Source of the DNA: Rhynchospora pubera
Lineage: Eukaryota; Streptophyta; Magnoliopsida; Poales; Cyperaceae
Length of the DNA stretch: 64,000 nucleotides
Assembly (NCBI GenBank): GCA_028095005.1
Contig: CM051463.1
Location: 8,919,052-8,983,051 of the forward strand
Reading direction: 5' to 3'
Below are positions 23,028-34,080 of the stretch, piece by piece (within the stretch, counting starts at the first letter, position 1; each line of letters begins with the position of its first letter). The notes beneath the pieces were generated by a model that was not told the DNA's origin, did no database searches, and saw only the letters and a program-made list of their open reading frames with translations. The translations under genes and the position numbers were made by a program.

Positions 23028-23906
23028 TCAGGGTATTCCGTATCCTTTTTTCAATAATAGACCATCTCGGATAGTGAATTCGAGAGCCCACCGCTTGACT
23101 TTTCGGGCAACCTTGTCATCCTCTGGGAGTTTTCCTTCTTTGAGAAAATTCCATAACAAGGCATACCACTCCTTTCCTGCCTCCACGATATACACTTCGA
23201 ATGCGAGAACATCAATGCTGGGGTGTGGCACTTCTAACATAACAATGGGCTTTTCTCGATCCAGATCACTTTCTTTAGCAATTTTAGACAGAGCATCTGC
23301 TGTTTCATTTTGAGTCCGTGGCACATACTCTACAGAAGCACTTTCAAAGGCAGCTAACACTGTTTTCACCTTCTCCAAGTATAGGGCTAGCCTTTCATTT
23401 ATTGCTGCATACTCTCCTTTGATTTGGTTTACGACCAGCTGCGAATCCATGTAGAAACGCACACTTCTTGCTCCGATTGCCTCCATAAGTCGCATACCTG
23501 CCAGCAACGCCTCATATTCTGCGACATTGTTGGATACCTCGAAAGTCAAATGTATCGCATAATGAAATTTCTCGCCCTTCGGTCCTTTTATTTCAACGCC
23601 AACACCCGAACCCTTCTCTGAAGCTGCCCCATCCATGAATACTTCCCACACTTCTTCCTTGGGATTTTCAGTTTGTCTAGCTGTGCACTCAACTATAAAG
23701 TCGGCAAGAATTTGTCCTTTGTATGCTGTCCTTGGTTCGAAACTCACATCATATTCGGACAACTCTACTGCCCATTTTAACATCCGCCCTGCTACATCAA
23801 GTTGTCCCAAAGCTTTTCGAAGAGGCATGTCGGTGAGCACTTTGATGGGGTGTGCCTGAAAGTACGGTTTGAGTTTCCTAGACGCTATCATGACCGCGAA
23901 TGCCAC
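23028..23906 (-). pseudogene. E1 pol segment: end of first RNase H and second (archaeal-type) RNase H
   Basis: The first 100 or so codons complete the RNase H that follows reverse transcriptase (PYFQAHPIKVLTDMPLRK). A second RNase H follows, with FMDGAASEKGSGVG, the Glu in NVAEYEALL and the Asp in FYMDSQLVVNQI. Two RNase H modules in tandem are characteristic of Tat-lineage elements. The segment shares one frame with its neighbours but is bounded by in-frame TGA codons at 23940-23942 and 23028-23030. Confidence 0.88.
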
Positions 23907-23939
23907 TTTTTCAACAGGAGGGTATCTTATCTCAGCATC

Positions 23940-26900
23940 TCACAGAATGCGAGACACGAAATAGATAGGTTTTTGTTGGTTTTCTTCAATCCTGATGAGA
24001 GCTGCACTCACAGCCGTTTCGGAAGTTGCCACATAAAGATAAAGAGTTTCCCCTTTCACAGGTCTACTGATTGTCGGTGGTGTGGCTAAATATTCTTTTA
24101 TCCTTTCAAAGGCATCTTGACATTCCACTGTCCACTGAAACTTCTTGTTTTTCCTGATTGTTTGGAAAAATGGTTGGCACACTTCGGCTGACTTCGAAAT
24201 GAATCTGTTTAGGGCAGCTATTCGCCCAGTTAACTCTTGCACTTCTTTGACTGTTTTTGGTGGTTCCATGTTCGCGATCGCCTGACATTTGCTCGGATGG
24301 ACTTCTATGCCTCTTTCGGACACGATAAACCCTAAAAATTTTCCGCTTCCAAGACAGAAAAAACTCTTCTTTGGGTTTAATCGCATTCCGACTTCTTTCA
24401 TTTTCGCGAACACTCTTTCCAAGTGTTGCACATGTTCTTCCCCCGAACAGCTTTTGATCACCATATCATCGACATATGCTTCCATGATCTTTCCAATTTC
24501 TCCATGAAACAACTTGTTCACCATCCTTTGATATTCTGCTCCTGCATTCTTCAGACCAAAAGGCATGACCTTGTAACAATAGATCCCTTTTTCTGTAAGG
24601 AAACTGGTTTTTTCTTCATCTTCGGTACACATTTTAATCTGATGATATCCCGCGTTGGCATCAACAATGCTCAAGTGAGAAAAACCCGTCGTCGAATCCA
24701 CTAATGCATCAATGTTCGGCAATGGGAAAGGATCTTTCAGACAGGCTTTGTTTAGGTCAGTGAAATCAATGCACACTCTCCACTTGTTGTTAGGTTTTGG
24801 AACCACCACTGGATTGGCTAACCAAGCAGGGCATTTGACCTCGCGAATAAACCCAGCTGCGAGTAACCTTTGCACCTCCTCCTCAATTATCGTTCTTCGT
24901 TCGGGTCCGAACTTTCTTTTCTTTTGATGCACTGGTCTGGCATTTGGGAAGAGCTTGATTTTGTGTTCTGCAATCTCCCTCTTAATACCCGGCATCTGCC
25001 CTCCTTCACCGACAAAAATCTCTTGGTTTCTCTTAAGACAGTCCTTCACTAATTCTCTGTCCTTGGCCCCGAGCGCCGTTCCCAGTTTAGTAGTTATTCC
25101 CTCACTCAGCTCTACTTCTTCCACATCTTCCCCTGGAGCGTCCGAACTGGGCACGCGCACTTTCTTCTCAACATTTCCCTTCTCTATTTGTGTTACTTGA
25201 TCTATCACTGCTGCCTGATAACATTCTCTGGCTTTTTGTTGGTCACCTTTTACCACACCCACTCCAAGTCTAGTGGGGAATTTGATCATGAGGTGTTTGG
25301 TCGAAGCTATTGCGCCAACATCATTTAGAGATTTTCTTCCTAAGATCACATTATATGCAGATGGTGCGTTAACCACTATAAATTTTACCCTCGATATTAC
25401 ACTGTTGGGGGGTTCCCCGAACTCGGCTTCTAGATCAATTGTCCCAAGTGGTATCACGGTGTCTCCTGCAAAGCCAACTAATGGTGTGTCCATCGGAGTC
25501 AAGGGGTATGAAGCCAAATTAAGTTGCCTTAACGCGTCGAAATATAGCACATCTGCTGAACTTCCCGTGTCCACTAAGATTCTTTTGACACGCCTGCCAT
25601 GTATTCGCAGCATCAACACTATTGCATCATCATGTGGGTAACGGACGCCAACGCAATCTTCCGGCCCAAAAGAGATTCGGGTATTAGTTAAAGACCCCTC
25701 TGCATGCAAGTGAAATACCTCATAACGCGAAGGTTGAGATAATCTTCTCGGATCTGCGTATGAAGCTCGTTGATGAGGTTTGTCGCCGCCAGATGCATCC
25801 CCTCCTGCTATGAACATCACTACCGGAGACCCTTTGTTTTCTTCTCTAGGCTTATTCGGAACATTTTGTCGCTGGATGGGAATATTGTTCGGGTTGTTTC
25901 GGTTGTCGGTTCTTTTCCATTGGTTATTGTATGGTTTTCGTTGCCACTGGTTGTTGAAAGATTCTCTAGTTCGGTTATCCTTGGCTCCTTCTTTCTCAAT
26001 GTACTTCTCCAACAAATGTGTATGCCGGATTAACCTTTCTATTTCATCTTTCAACTTCAAACAATCTCGAGTGCGGTGTCCCGAACTGCGATGGTACTCG
26101 CAGTAAGCCGACTTGTCAAACTTCTCTGCTTCTACCAATGGTTCGGGTTGTTGCAACTCCTTGCTATCTTTGATGACGTTAAACAACCGCTCCCTGGGTT
26201 CTGTACATATGTGGTAAGTGGAGTACAGGGGTGCATATGCCTCTCCCGTCTTTCTGTAATTGTGGAGTTTGTATGTCGCTCCTTTGATCACCTTTGCATT
26301 CCTCCTCCTCCCAAGAGGAGATCCATTGCGAGGTTGAGGCGGGGGAGAACAACTTCTTCTCATTGGCGTTGTGATGTGTCTCTCCGTGACATCTTGCCAA
26401 CCCATTCGTTCTGCATCTTCCTCTGCTTGTATCACTTGTTGTGCACACTCCCTGAATTCCCGAAAAGATCCACAATCTTTTTTTATCAGCTCATATCTCA
26501 AATTTTTACTCCGAAGACCTTGCAACACTGCCGCCAGCACCAGCTTCTCATCAAAATCAGAAACCTTATACGCTTCTTCGGAGAATCTTGCGAGATATGC
26601 TCGTGATGATTCATATGGTTCTTGCTTTAGGGTCATGAGGCTTGTGCATTTGACGGTTGGTGCTCTTAATCCTCCGAACCTTCCCAAAAATCTGTCAGTT
26701 AAGTCATCAAAACTATGAATTGACCCTTGGGGTAGTCGCGAATACCATTCCCATGCACTTTCTGTTAACCTTGTCGGAAAAACTAAGCACATCACCCTGT
26801 CAGATGCATGTGTGATGGCCATCATTGCTCGAAAGCTATTCACAAAAGCTTGAGCATCCTTAGCTTCTCCTCCCGGATATCTATCAAGGTGGGGGTAATT

Positions 26901-28220
26901 TTTCATGTCAATTCGTGCCCCTTGGTATAACCTTCGCGCTAGGGCACCGATAGGTGGTGACCCTGATCCTTCTGATTCTCGTGCACTATCTGAACTATGT
27001 TCGCGGCGCTGCCTTGTTTTCGCACGGCCCCTAGGAGATCTTTTTTCTTCGCGTTCCCTTCTTTCATTATTCGGGTTTCTTCCCGACAATACCTCTCTGT
27101 CTTCACCCGATTGTGGTGCCCTTGTTCTTTCCACTCGAGATCTTAAGGGCTCTTGATTCACTTGTGGGATAGGTAATGTCGGTACAGGAATTGCGAGAGA
27201 TGGACTTGGGTTTGTTGGGATGGTATTTTCGGGAGGCCTTGGAGTGGTTTGTGGCCCAGGGTGTTCGGGTTGTTGAGGTGTTCGTGTCCATGAGTAAGGA
27301 TTAGGGGTGTTCCATGAAGTATGTACGCCCCATTGAGCTGGATGGCTCCATGGAAAATAGGTGGATGGAACCTCTGGTCTAGGAAAACCGTAAGTATTAT
27401 GTTGGGAAGGATACCAGTCTGTCATATGAACTTGTGGTACTGTGTGGTGAACGTGTCCCATGGGATGCCATTGGAACATATGTGGAGGTTGTCCGACATT
27501 GTACGCTTGCGTTCCTTCTGCTCTCCATGCCACATTGTGGCGAGGATCAGCGACATACCCGTAACTTTGAGGCGGTTGTGTTACGCTTGGCATCTGCCGT
27601 GGGTTCTGGATCTCCGGTCTTGGTGGATTTAACTGTACTGTTGGAGGAGTGGCGGATGTGAAGGCTGCTTGCAGTGTTTGCTCTACGAGGTTTGTGAGAT
27701 CTGCTTGAGAGAGAGAGTGTTGGTTCTCTAAATTGGTGATGCTTCTCTGTTTTGCTGTAGATGTTTCGGGTTTTTCCAATCTTGGCTCTTCGCGCGGTTG
27801 TTGAATAGCTTGCAAGATTGGGTGCATTGTAACTGGTGTTGCTCTCTCTGACTCTTCGCGAGATTGTACAGTTTGCAAGATCGGGAGTATCATAGCTGGT
27901 ACTGTTCTTGTCGGTCCTAGATCTAATGGTGTATCGTTGTCTGATTGTTCGGGGTTGACTGGTCGCGTAGTTGAATCGCCGACCACTGTTTGTGTTCTTG
28001 AAGTTTCAGCGTTTTGCTTGTTTTGAAGCTCAGTGTTTATCAGATCTGGTTGTGGTGGATGAACTGCACCGCCTGGTGCCTGAGGTGTGGAGAGCTCGAT
28101 CTGGATTTGAGATTCGGATCTAGCTTCGTGAAGAGCACAGTGTCTCTCCTTGTTTAGTTTATCGGTAGCAAACTCCAGATCCAACCGCCTGGGTTGAATC
28201 GCACTCCTATTCTCATCCAT
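23940..28220 (-). pseudogene. E1 gag, protease and reverse transcriptase (1426 codons)
   Basis: The frame starts at the first ATG after the primer-binding site (60 bp downstream of the 5' LTR). It has a Pro/Gln-rich N-terminus, a Retrotrans_gag capsid region (about residues 440-610, with AWEWYSRLPQGSI), a CEYHRSSGHRTRDC zinc-knuckle-like motif (about 707), a retropepsin motif LVDTGSSADVLYF (about 883) and a reverse transcriptase with VCIDFTDLNKAC and the catalytic YVDDMVIKS (about 1248). It stops at a TGA (23940-23942) inside the first RNase H. The same frame continues on the far side, so the polyprotein is interrupted rather than finished. It would assemble the particle and copy the RNA in the cytoplasm. 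Confidence 0.92.
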
Positions 28221-28260
28221 CTCTCAGGTTACCAAATGCAACTTTAAATTGCCAATGGTC

Positions 28261-28278
28261 GAATTCAGGTGGGCGCCA
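28261..28278 (-). promoter_or_regulatory. Primer-binding site of E1
   Basis: Two bases after the 5' LTR the minus strand reads TGGCGCCCACCTGAATTC. The first nine bases suit priming by a lysine-type tRNA 3' end; the later bases match less well, so the tRNA identity is tentative. Confidence 0.6.
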
Positions 28279-28280
28279 GT

Positions 28281-28711
28281 TGATAAGCTCAGTTTTGGTA
28301 GAGATTAACAACGTGAAAGAGTTTGGGGATGAGAATGAGTGGAAAATGAATTTTATTGATTCTTTGGGGATTACAATCTGTCTACAATTCGTCTAATACA
28401 AGCGCTTTTCTCTATTAAAATGCCAACCCCCTATACAATGGTCTACCCCCTCTATTTATAGGCCTATCTCCCGTAACAGAATGCTGACGTCACCCGACAG
28501 CCGTTAGCCAACTGGATGCCTCTAAATTCTCCCGATTTATGTTCGGTGGGGTGCTCCGTATGAGTTTGTTATGGCCTGTCCTCCCGACTTCGTTTGGGGC
28601 GCGCTGTTTTAATTTTACTTTTCCCGCTTCTTTACCTCCATTGCGGGCCTCTTTTGGGTTGGGTTCCATATCCTTCTATTTGGGCCGAGCTTTATCAGAC
28701 CGGCCCTATCA
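28281..28711 (-). repeat. 5' LTR of E1
   Basis: This is the promoter-bearing LTR. A TATA box (CCTATAAATAGAGG on the minus strand, 28449-28462) lies about 25 bp downstream of a perfect ACGT-class palindrome TGACGTCA (28485-28492), a known bZIP target type. Transcription would start near 28425 and run toward lower coordinates into gag. Confidence 0.92.
28448..28492 (-). promoter_or_regulatory. TATA box and TGACGTCA element in E1 5' LTR
   Basis: The palindrome TGACGTCA is at 28485-28492 and TATAAATAG at about 28451-28459, in promoter order on the minus strand. The arrangement is duplicated in the other LTR. TGACGTCA elements are recognised by bZIP (TGA/CREB-like) factors, suggesting stress- or hormone-linked transcription; that last step is inference. 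Confidence 0.65.
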
Positions 28712-28774
28712 CAGGTGGTACATCATTTACATCCAAAATAACATTTTATTTTAAGAGAATTCTTATTTCAGGTG

Positions 28775-28874
28775 GAAATTGGGAGAGAGTTACGTATTGA
28801 AACAAAATATGAAAATTGGGAGAGGGCTCCTTTCATGTTCAGTCTCAAAGAAGAGACGAGTCTGAATGTCTGAT

Positions 28875-28915
<41 letters not shown>

Positions 28916-29254
28916 CTCATATGTAGGTTCAAGAGGAGAGCCCGATAGTCGAGAGGCAAGGTTCGTCGCCAGGTTCAGGGAAGTGCTGAGAGATGAGAGG
29001 CACGAAGACAGTGGTGAATACTATGGCAGATCGAAGGTCTGGATTTGGTCTATACGATAAAAGCGAAGGTGGAGATTGAAAAAGGTGGTAATAAGGGTAT
29101 TGTGGTCAATACGAATTTTGAGAAAGTTTTGTACAGAAATTGTGGCAATTTTCTGAATAAAACGTGTCTAGAGTGGCATTTTTTTAAAGAATAGTTTTGG
29201 AGTGGCATTTTTCTAATTTTAAAATTTTTGAGGTTGCATGGGACCAATTTCCCC
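28775..29254 (-). repeat. Right long terminal inverted repeat of the MULE-like element
   Basis: Inverted partner of 13519-13985. It carries a (GA)n microsatellite at about 28877-28911 that the left copy lacks. A short direct repeat (ATTCTTATTTCAGGT) occurs just inside it at about 28758 and again left of E1 at about 15441. Confidence 0.7.
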
Positions 29255-30052
29255 TTTAAAGTTAAACTAATATACGCGTATGGATTGATGTACTTAGAAA
29301 CCAACGTACCGAAGAAAGTGTCAAAATGATGTAACCTTTAAAACACGATTGGAGTAACAGTAATTGAATGGAATATCTGTTTCCAAATGAACGGTAACTT
29401 ATTAAAAAAAAAAAAAAGATTCAGACCAAGTTATGTTTTTTATTTATTTTTTATAATAGACTAGACCAAGTTCATTTCATGGATAAATAAAAATGAGAGT
29501 TGATATCAACTATGACATTCATGTGATATACAGAGAAAGTGACATATTAAAAAAGTGATATATATTAGAAAGGTTGAAATTTGAATTTATTAAATTTGTT
29601 TATAAAATATTATTATTGCAGCTGTGCACAAATAAAATTTTTTATTGTCAATTTTAATATTTTTCGCATTAGTTGAATACCTTTAATTCAATGTGTTTTT
29701 TATTCCGTTAAAAATCATTATAACTCAATAATTGAATACTTTGATTCCGTTTGAATATTTTTCCCGTTGGTATAACAACATATGCTAGCCGAATAATTAA
29801 GAAATTCATGGTTAATGAATGTTATTTTGATCCACTATATAAACAATCCCATTGAATTTCCTATATTGGACAGTAATATACGTTATTTTGACACTACTGT
29901 TTCCTTCTTGATCTTAACTTCATCTATTTAAACAAAAAATAGAAAAAAAAAAAAACTTCTTAGCGCCCTCTATCATTTCTTACGTCCTGATATGGCATAC
30001 GGAGCTATGGATCGAATAACACATTCATTCAAATTGAATCTATTTGCACTTA
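29255..30052. other. Intergenic, nothing recognised
   Basis: AT-rich sequence outside the MULE-like terminus. No gene or RNA is supported. Confidence 0.5.
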
Positions 30053-30241
30053 GGCTCCGTTTGGATGACTTCTTCCCGGAATAAAGAATAAGGAATAACC
30101 ACTTCTAACCATTCAAACTCTTCACAAAAGTTACACACTTTCCAATAAATTTATCCCTTCCCAATAAATTTATCCCTTCCCAATAAATTTCTTCTCTTCT
30201 TCCTTCTTCCTACCTTATTCTCAACGCATCCAAACGGAGCC
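30053..30241. mobile_element. Tourist-like (PIF/Harbinger) MITE
   Basis: The 189-bp element has inverted termini GGCTCCGTTTGGATG and its complement, flanked by TTA on both sides (30050-30052 and 30242-30244), the 3-bp duplication expected for PIF/Harbinger. An inner 19-bp block containing TTCCCAATAAATTT is repeated nearly three times (about 30139-30191). It is non-coding. Confidence 0.88.
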
Positions 30242-30444
30242 TTAAGTCCGTATTTGTCCACCATTCATCCACAATTGTCCATTATTCGTCTTGATAAGTT
30301 TCATCAATTGAATTAGAACTGTACTTCAACCCAAACCAAAAGTAGTCCAATATATAATTAAATTCCCAATGTCCAACACTGTCCAGTCCATATTGTCTAT
30401 AAACCGTCCCAATCCATTCCATTAGCAGCCATAGTGCTTATATC

Positions 30445-32288
30445 CAATTGAAGAAGATTGTAGGGGCTATATATAATTTTACAATAAATAAAAAGAAATC
30501 GATATTATTTTTTTATTTCTATTGAACTATCCATATTAAACAATAGAAATAATAAAAAATCAATAATTTTAGTTTTTTTTATTTAAATGAAGGGTCTATT
30601 TTGCTCCGGAAATAATCATTTACACTAGTGATTAAATCAGGATTTAAGAATCAATGGTTCATATTTGTCCTGATCTGAAATTATTTCCACTCCTCATATA
30701 ATTATTTACACTTTCAATTTGTACTTTTCTAGGGATGGTCGTAATCTAATTTATTTTTTACATTAAATGGATATTATTTTTTTTATCCGGCGAATCATAT
30801 CTCTCCATACGAGACGACTTAAATTAGTTTCCAACTGAAACTACAAATAATAATTTACAAATTCATACCTGCTACATACATAATTATAAAAAGGTAGACT
30901 AAAAATCAATCGCGACTGACAAATGTGACCGTCAACTACTGTGAAATCTCAATTTTCGAGATTTTAACAGTCAATTCGGACCATTCAATATGTTCTTCAT
31001 ATTGAAATCTCTTTGGAGACCAAATTTTATATTTTTCTGAAACTTTTTAGTATTTTTTTGGTATTTTACAAAATTCTTAATCTAAACAATTTTGGACCCT
31101 TCAATAATAATGGTTTTTAAAAATCTCAAAAAAATAGTAAAAAAATTTAGAAAAATATAAAATTTGGTCTCCAATGATATTTCAATATGGAGAACACATG
31201 GAACAGTTAAAATTAGCCATTAGAATCTCAAAAGTTGAGATATAATCGCGGTTAACTGATCCATCCATCAGTCGTGGCAAATTTTGACTGATTATTGACC
31301 TAATGAATAACATTATAAAATTACTGACAAAAGATAATATTATAAAATCGTAGCTCCACTCAGCCCTGTATATTCAACTGTGAGCAAGGAAAAAAAGAAA
31401 CAAATCAATATCACCACTGAATCTAGACATATTAACTTCTAAGATTTGCATATGGCTTACCACTTCTTACTTCCGTTATTTGTGATTAGGAATATCGAAT
31501 TTGTATTTTCTGCCGTATTGTTTTTGTCGTTATTCCAACAATTAAGAAAATTCACTTACTCGATAAACTAAAATAAATCTGTTCGACTGGATATTGGATA
31601 ACAAGCACCTATGTATCATTTAACAGTATACGATTAAGACTAAGTTGGAATTGATCAATGTTGAAAGAAACGTTGGCGCAATTATTGTGCCATTATAATT
31701 ATGTATGCAGTAGGTATGAATTTGAAAATTATTATTTGTAATTTCAGTTGGAAACTAATTGAAGTCGTCTAGAAGAAAGAGACACTGTCCTGTTTACTTG
31801 GACGAAACCAAAATGCTGGATAAATAATCATGGTATAATCCTTTCTATCGAAAGAAATTGTATATCTAGTCCGGGACAGAGCAAAACAATAAGGTATGCA
31901 TTACAACGGCTTGCAAACTATGGAGAGAGATACTATGATTCGCCGGATAAAAAACAATCTTCAATTAATGCAAAAAGAAAAATAAATTAGATTACGACCA
32001 TGCATGATGCATCCTTGTATATAAAAGTACAATTCAAAGGTGTAAATAATTTTAGATCAGGACAAATATAAATCATTGATTCTTAAAATCCAATTTGATC
32101 GATAGTGTAGATAATTATTTTAGAAGAAAAATTGACACTTCATTTAAAATAAAAAATAGACTAAAATTATTGATTTTATAATATTTTTATTGTTTAATAT
32201 ATATAGTTCAATATAAAACAAAAATAATATCAAGTACTTTTCTTATTTATTGGAAAATTGGATATAACCCCTAAAATCTTCTCCAATT
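30445..32288. mobile_element. Large foldback element with long inverted arms
   Basis: The left arm (about 30445-30895) and right arm (about 31670-32288) are inverted copies, for example TATCCGGCGAATCAT near 30787 against its complement near 31940. The outer tips share CAATTG-AGAAGATT. A second small inverted-repeat element sits in the loop (30896-31290). No coding sequence or clear target duplication was found. Confidence 0.65.
30896..31290. mobile_element. MITE in the loop of the foldback element
   Basis: Imperfect inverted ends (CGCGACTGA and CACGACTGA in inverse orientation) enclose arms reading TTCATATTGAAATCTC...GGAGACCAAATTTT, repeated inverted at about 31150-31200. The arm sequence is related to those of the MITEs at 8927 and 12801, but the tips differ. 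Boundaries are approximate. Confidence 0.55.
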
Positions 32289-32883
32289 GAAAATAATCCC
32301 TAAAATCTTTAAAATCAGATATAACTGTTGTCCCTAATTTAAAGGCCTAGAGGGGGGTGAATAGGTACAAAAGCAAAGTTCTAAACCGGTATGGTCAATA
32401 TTTGGTTCAATTCAAACTTGGTCTAACAAAAACAACAAGACACAAGCAATTCACAATGCAAGGAAAGTAAAGAGAGAAGAAAAGAAGTGACACGCGATAT
32501 ATTACGGAGTTCCGACCCGCTAGGAAGTGCTAGCCTTAGTCGTACGTCTCCGGGAGTTCCGCAACCTCGAAATGGGCGCGCTCCGTTCAATTCCACAACG
32601 AACGGGACTACAAATTCGAACCAAATCACCTTGTTACAATCACTCTCAAGGTGGATTGGCCTAACTCAATTAAACAAGCTCAAACACTCAAGGGATTGAG
32701 GCTCTAACCAAATCACTCAACAAATCTAGCAATTAATACTAGTGGATTGGTTTGCACACTCTAATCTCAATGATTTTGCTAAGTTAATGCTCAAACACAA
32801 GAGAGAGTAATGTCTAACTGGTTGGAGCTCAGAAGGGAGGAATTTCAAAGGTTTCAAAAGTTTCTAAACAGTTCCAAGAGGCC

Positions 32884-32897
32884 TCATATATATAGAG
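32884..32897 (-). promoter_or_regulatory. TATA box of the E3 LTR
   Basis: The minus strand reads CTATATATATGAGG, downstream of the U3 hairpin array and about 560 bp before the LTR end. That is a reasonable position for the U3/R boundary. Confidence 0.55.
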
Positions 32898-32938
32898 GGC
32901 GCCAACAGCTCCAAAAACCAGTCAAGACAGACTATACC

Positions 32939-33822
32939 GTTATACAACGCTATATGGCGTTGTACAACGCAGAAATAGCCGTTGAAAAATCAAATGGTCA
33001 CAGACAATAACGTTGTGAGTTGTCAGAGCGTTGTGTAACGTTGTATAGCGTTGCACAACGCTTCAGCAAAAATCCAAAGCAGAAGCTCGACAGTTCCGTT
33101 GGAACTTGTCAGAGCGTTGTGTAACGCTTGGTAGCGTTGCACAACGAAGTCAAGAAAAGAATCAAGGCAGAACTGACAAACTCAAACAATATTGTCAGAA
33201 CGTCATACGACGCTGGTTGTCGTTACACAACGGGGGCGTTGCACAACGCTATCCAGCGTTGGCCAACGGAACCCGCAACTTTGCATGCAAAAACGCTAGC
33301 AGCCTGCGTGCTGCATGCATGGAACATGGGTCATGCATGCAGCAGCGATGTCTGAGCGATGTCTGAGCGATGTTTATGTGCATGACTCAGACTAACGTTG
33401 TGTAACGCTGTAGGGCGTCACACAACGTGGTCGTTGCACAACGCTGTCCAGCGTTGGCCAACGGAACCCGCAACTTTGCATGTAAAAATGCTAACTTGCA
33501 TGTCTGATGCATGCAACATCGATGCTGACCGATGTCTGAGCAGTGTCTGAGCAGTGCAGAGTTGCCTGCTTTAGACTACGTTGTACAACGCTGAATAGCG
33601 TTACACAACATAGGAGCGGAAATGTTATGTAACGTTACTTAGCGTTGCACAACGTTCTGACAAGGAGAAATAATAGATTTAACTGGTTTAAAAGCAAATG
33701 AACTAACGTTGCACAACGCTACTTAGCGTTGTGTAACGCTGTTCCAACCTTGTCAGAGATTTTGCAATTTAAGAGCGAATTATCGCTGCGTTGTGTAATG
33801 GCAACTGGCGTTGTATGACGCT
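32939..33822. repeat. About ten imperfect hairpins in the E3 U3
   Basis: A 30-34-nt inverted repeat of the form CGTTGYRYAACGCT-N4-AGCGTTRYRYAACG recurs at 32939, 33029, 33115, 33201 (weak), 33237, 33396, 33432, 33579, 33624, 33707 and 33788 (weak). Stems reach 14 bp, as at 33115-33146 and 33707-33738. Loops are short and differ (TGGT, ATCC, GTCC, GAAT, ACTT). A 195-bp offset direct repeat explains two of the copies (33237 and 33432). Confidence 0.85.
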
Positions 33823-34064
33823 GGACAGAAAAACTGAGCATTTTACCAGCAAATTGATTGAGATTAGTTTAGAGTTTAATTAAACCTTAACTAATGATTC
33901 TAACTAGTCCAAAGCAATCTCTTGAAGCTCCAAACTAAGTGCCACACTTGCTTTAATCCATTCTTCAAATAATCTAGCTATAAAGCACTAAATAGAGATG
34001 TTAGTTTAAGGGTTTCGGTGTTATTTTGCAAATCGGCAAATCGAGAGAAAATGTTTAACCAACA

Positions 34065-34080
34065 ATCTCCCCCTTTTGCC
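34065..34080 (-). promoter_or_regulatory. Polypurine tract of E3
   Basis: The minus strand reads GGCAAAAGGGGGAGAT immediately before the LTR start TGTTGG. This is a textbook plus-strand primer, and it fixes the E3 orientation as minus. Confidence 0.8.

Larger units (their letters stand above)
15456..28711 (-). mobile_element. E1: Ty3/gypsy Tat-lineage LTR retrotransposon (13,256 bp)
   Basis: Two 431-bp LTRs (15456-15886 and 28281-28711) differ at two positions only. The element is flanked by the 5-bp duplication CAGGT (15451-15455 and 28712-28716). The gag-pol frame reads on the minus strand next to the right LTR, so that copy is the 5' LTR. Domain order is gag, protease, reverse transcriptase, RNase H, second RNase H, integrase, which together with an antisense gene near the 3' LTR fits the Tat lineage. 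Four tandem arrays lie between integrase and the 3' LTR. Two in-frame TGA codons break pol, so this copy probably cannot move on its own despite its recent insertion. Confidence 0.93.
13519..29254. mobile_element. MULE-like DNA transposon with long inverted termini, split by E1
   Basis: The left terminus (13519 to about 13985) is inverted relative to 28775-29254. Both start GGGGAAA-N-TGGTCCCATG and stay alignable for about 470 bp, the right copy having an expanded (GA)n run. Subtracting nested element E1 leaves about 2.5 kb of original element. TTAAACTA immediately precedes the left end (13511-13518) and recurs just beyond the right end (29262-29269), a possible 8-bp target duplication if the right terminus begins seven bases further out. 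No transposase frame survives, so it is non-autonomous or internally deleted. Confidence 0.7.
32326..34064 (-). repeat. 3' LTR of element E3 (1739 bp)
   Basis: On the minus strand it starts TGTTGGTTAAAC (34064) directly after a polypurine tract and ends TTAGGGACAACA (32326), giving TG...CA termini with TGTTG/CAACA symmetry. A TATA box (CTATATATATGAGG, about 32884-32897) separates a long U3 (34064 to about 32900) from R/U5. The U3 contains an array of hairpins. The R/U5 part matches 1-505 in inverse orientation, so there are two independent copies of this family in the window. Confidence 0.8.

Noticed and set aside
22153..27661. Many plus-strand frames opposite E1 gag-pol
   Set aside because: They are shadows of the minus-strand polyprotein and carry no domain.
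28539..28800. Frames identical in both LTRs of E1 (also 15714-15908)
   Set aside because: They are within the U3 of the LTR in antisense and have no domain. Duplicated only because the LTR is duplicated.
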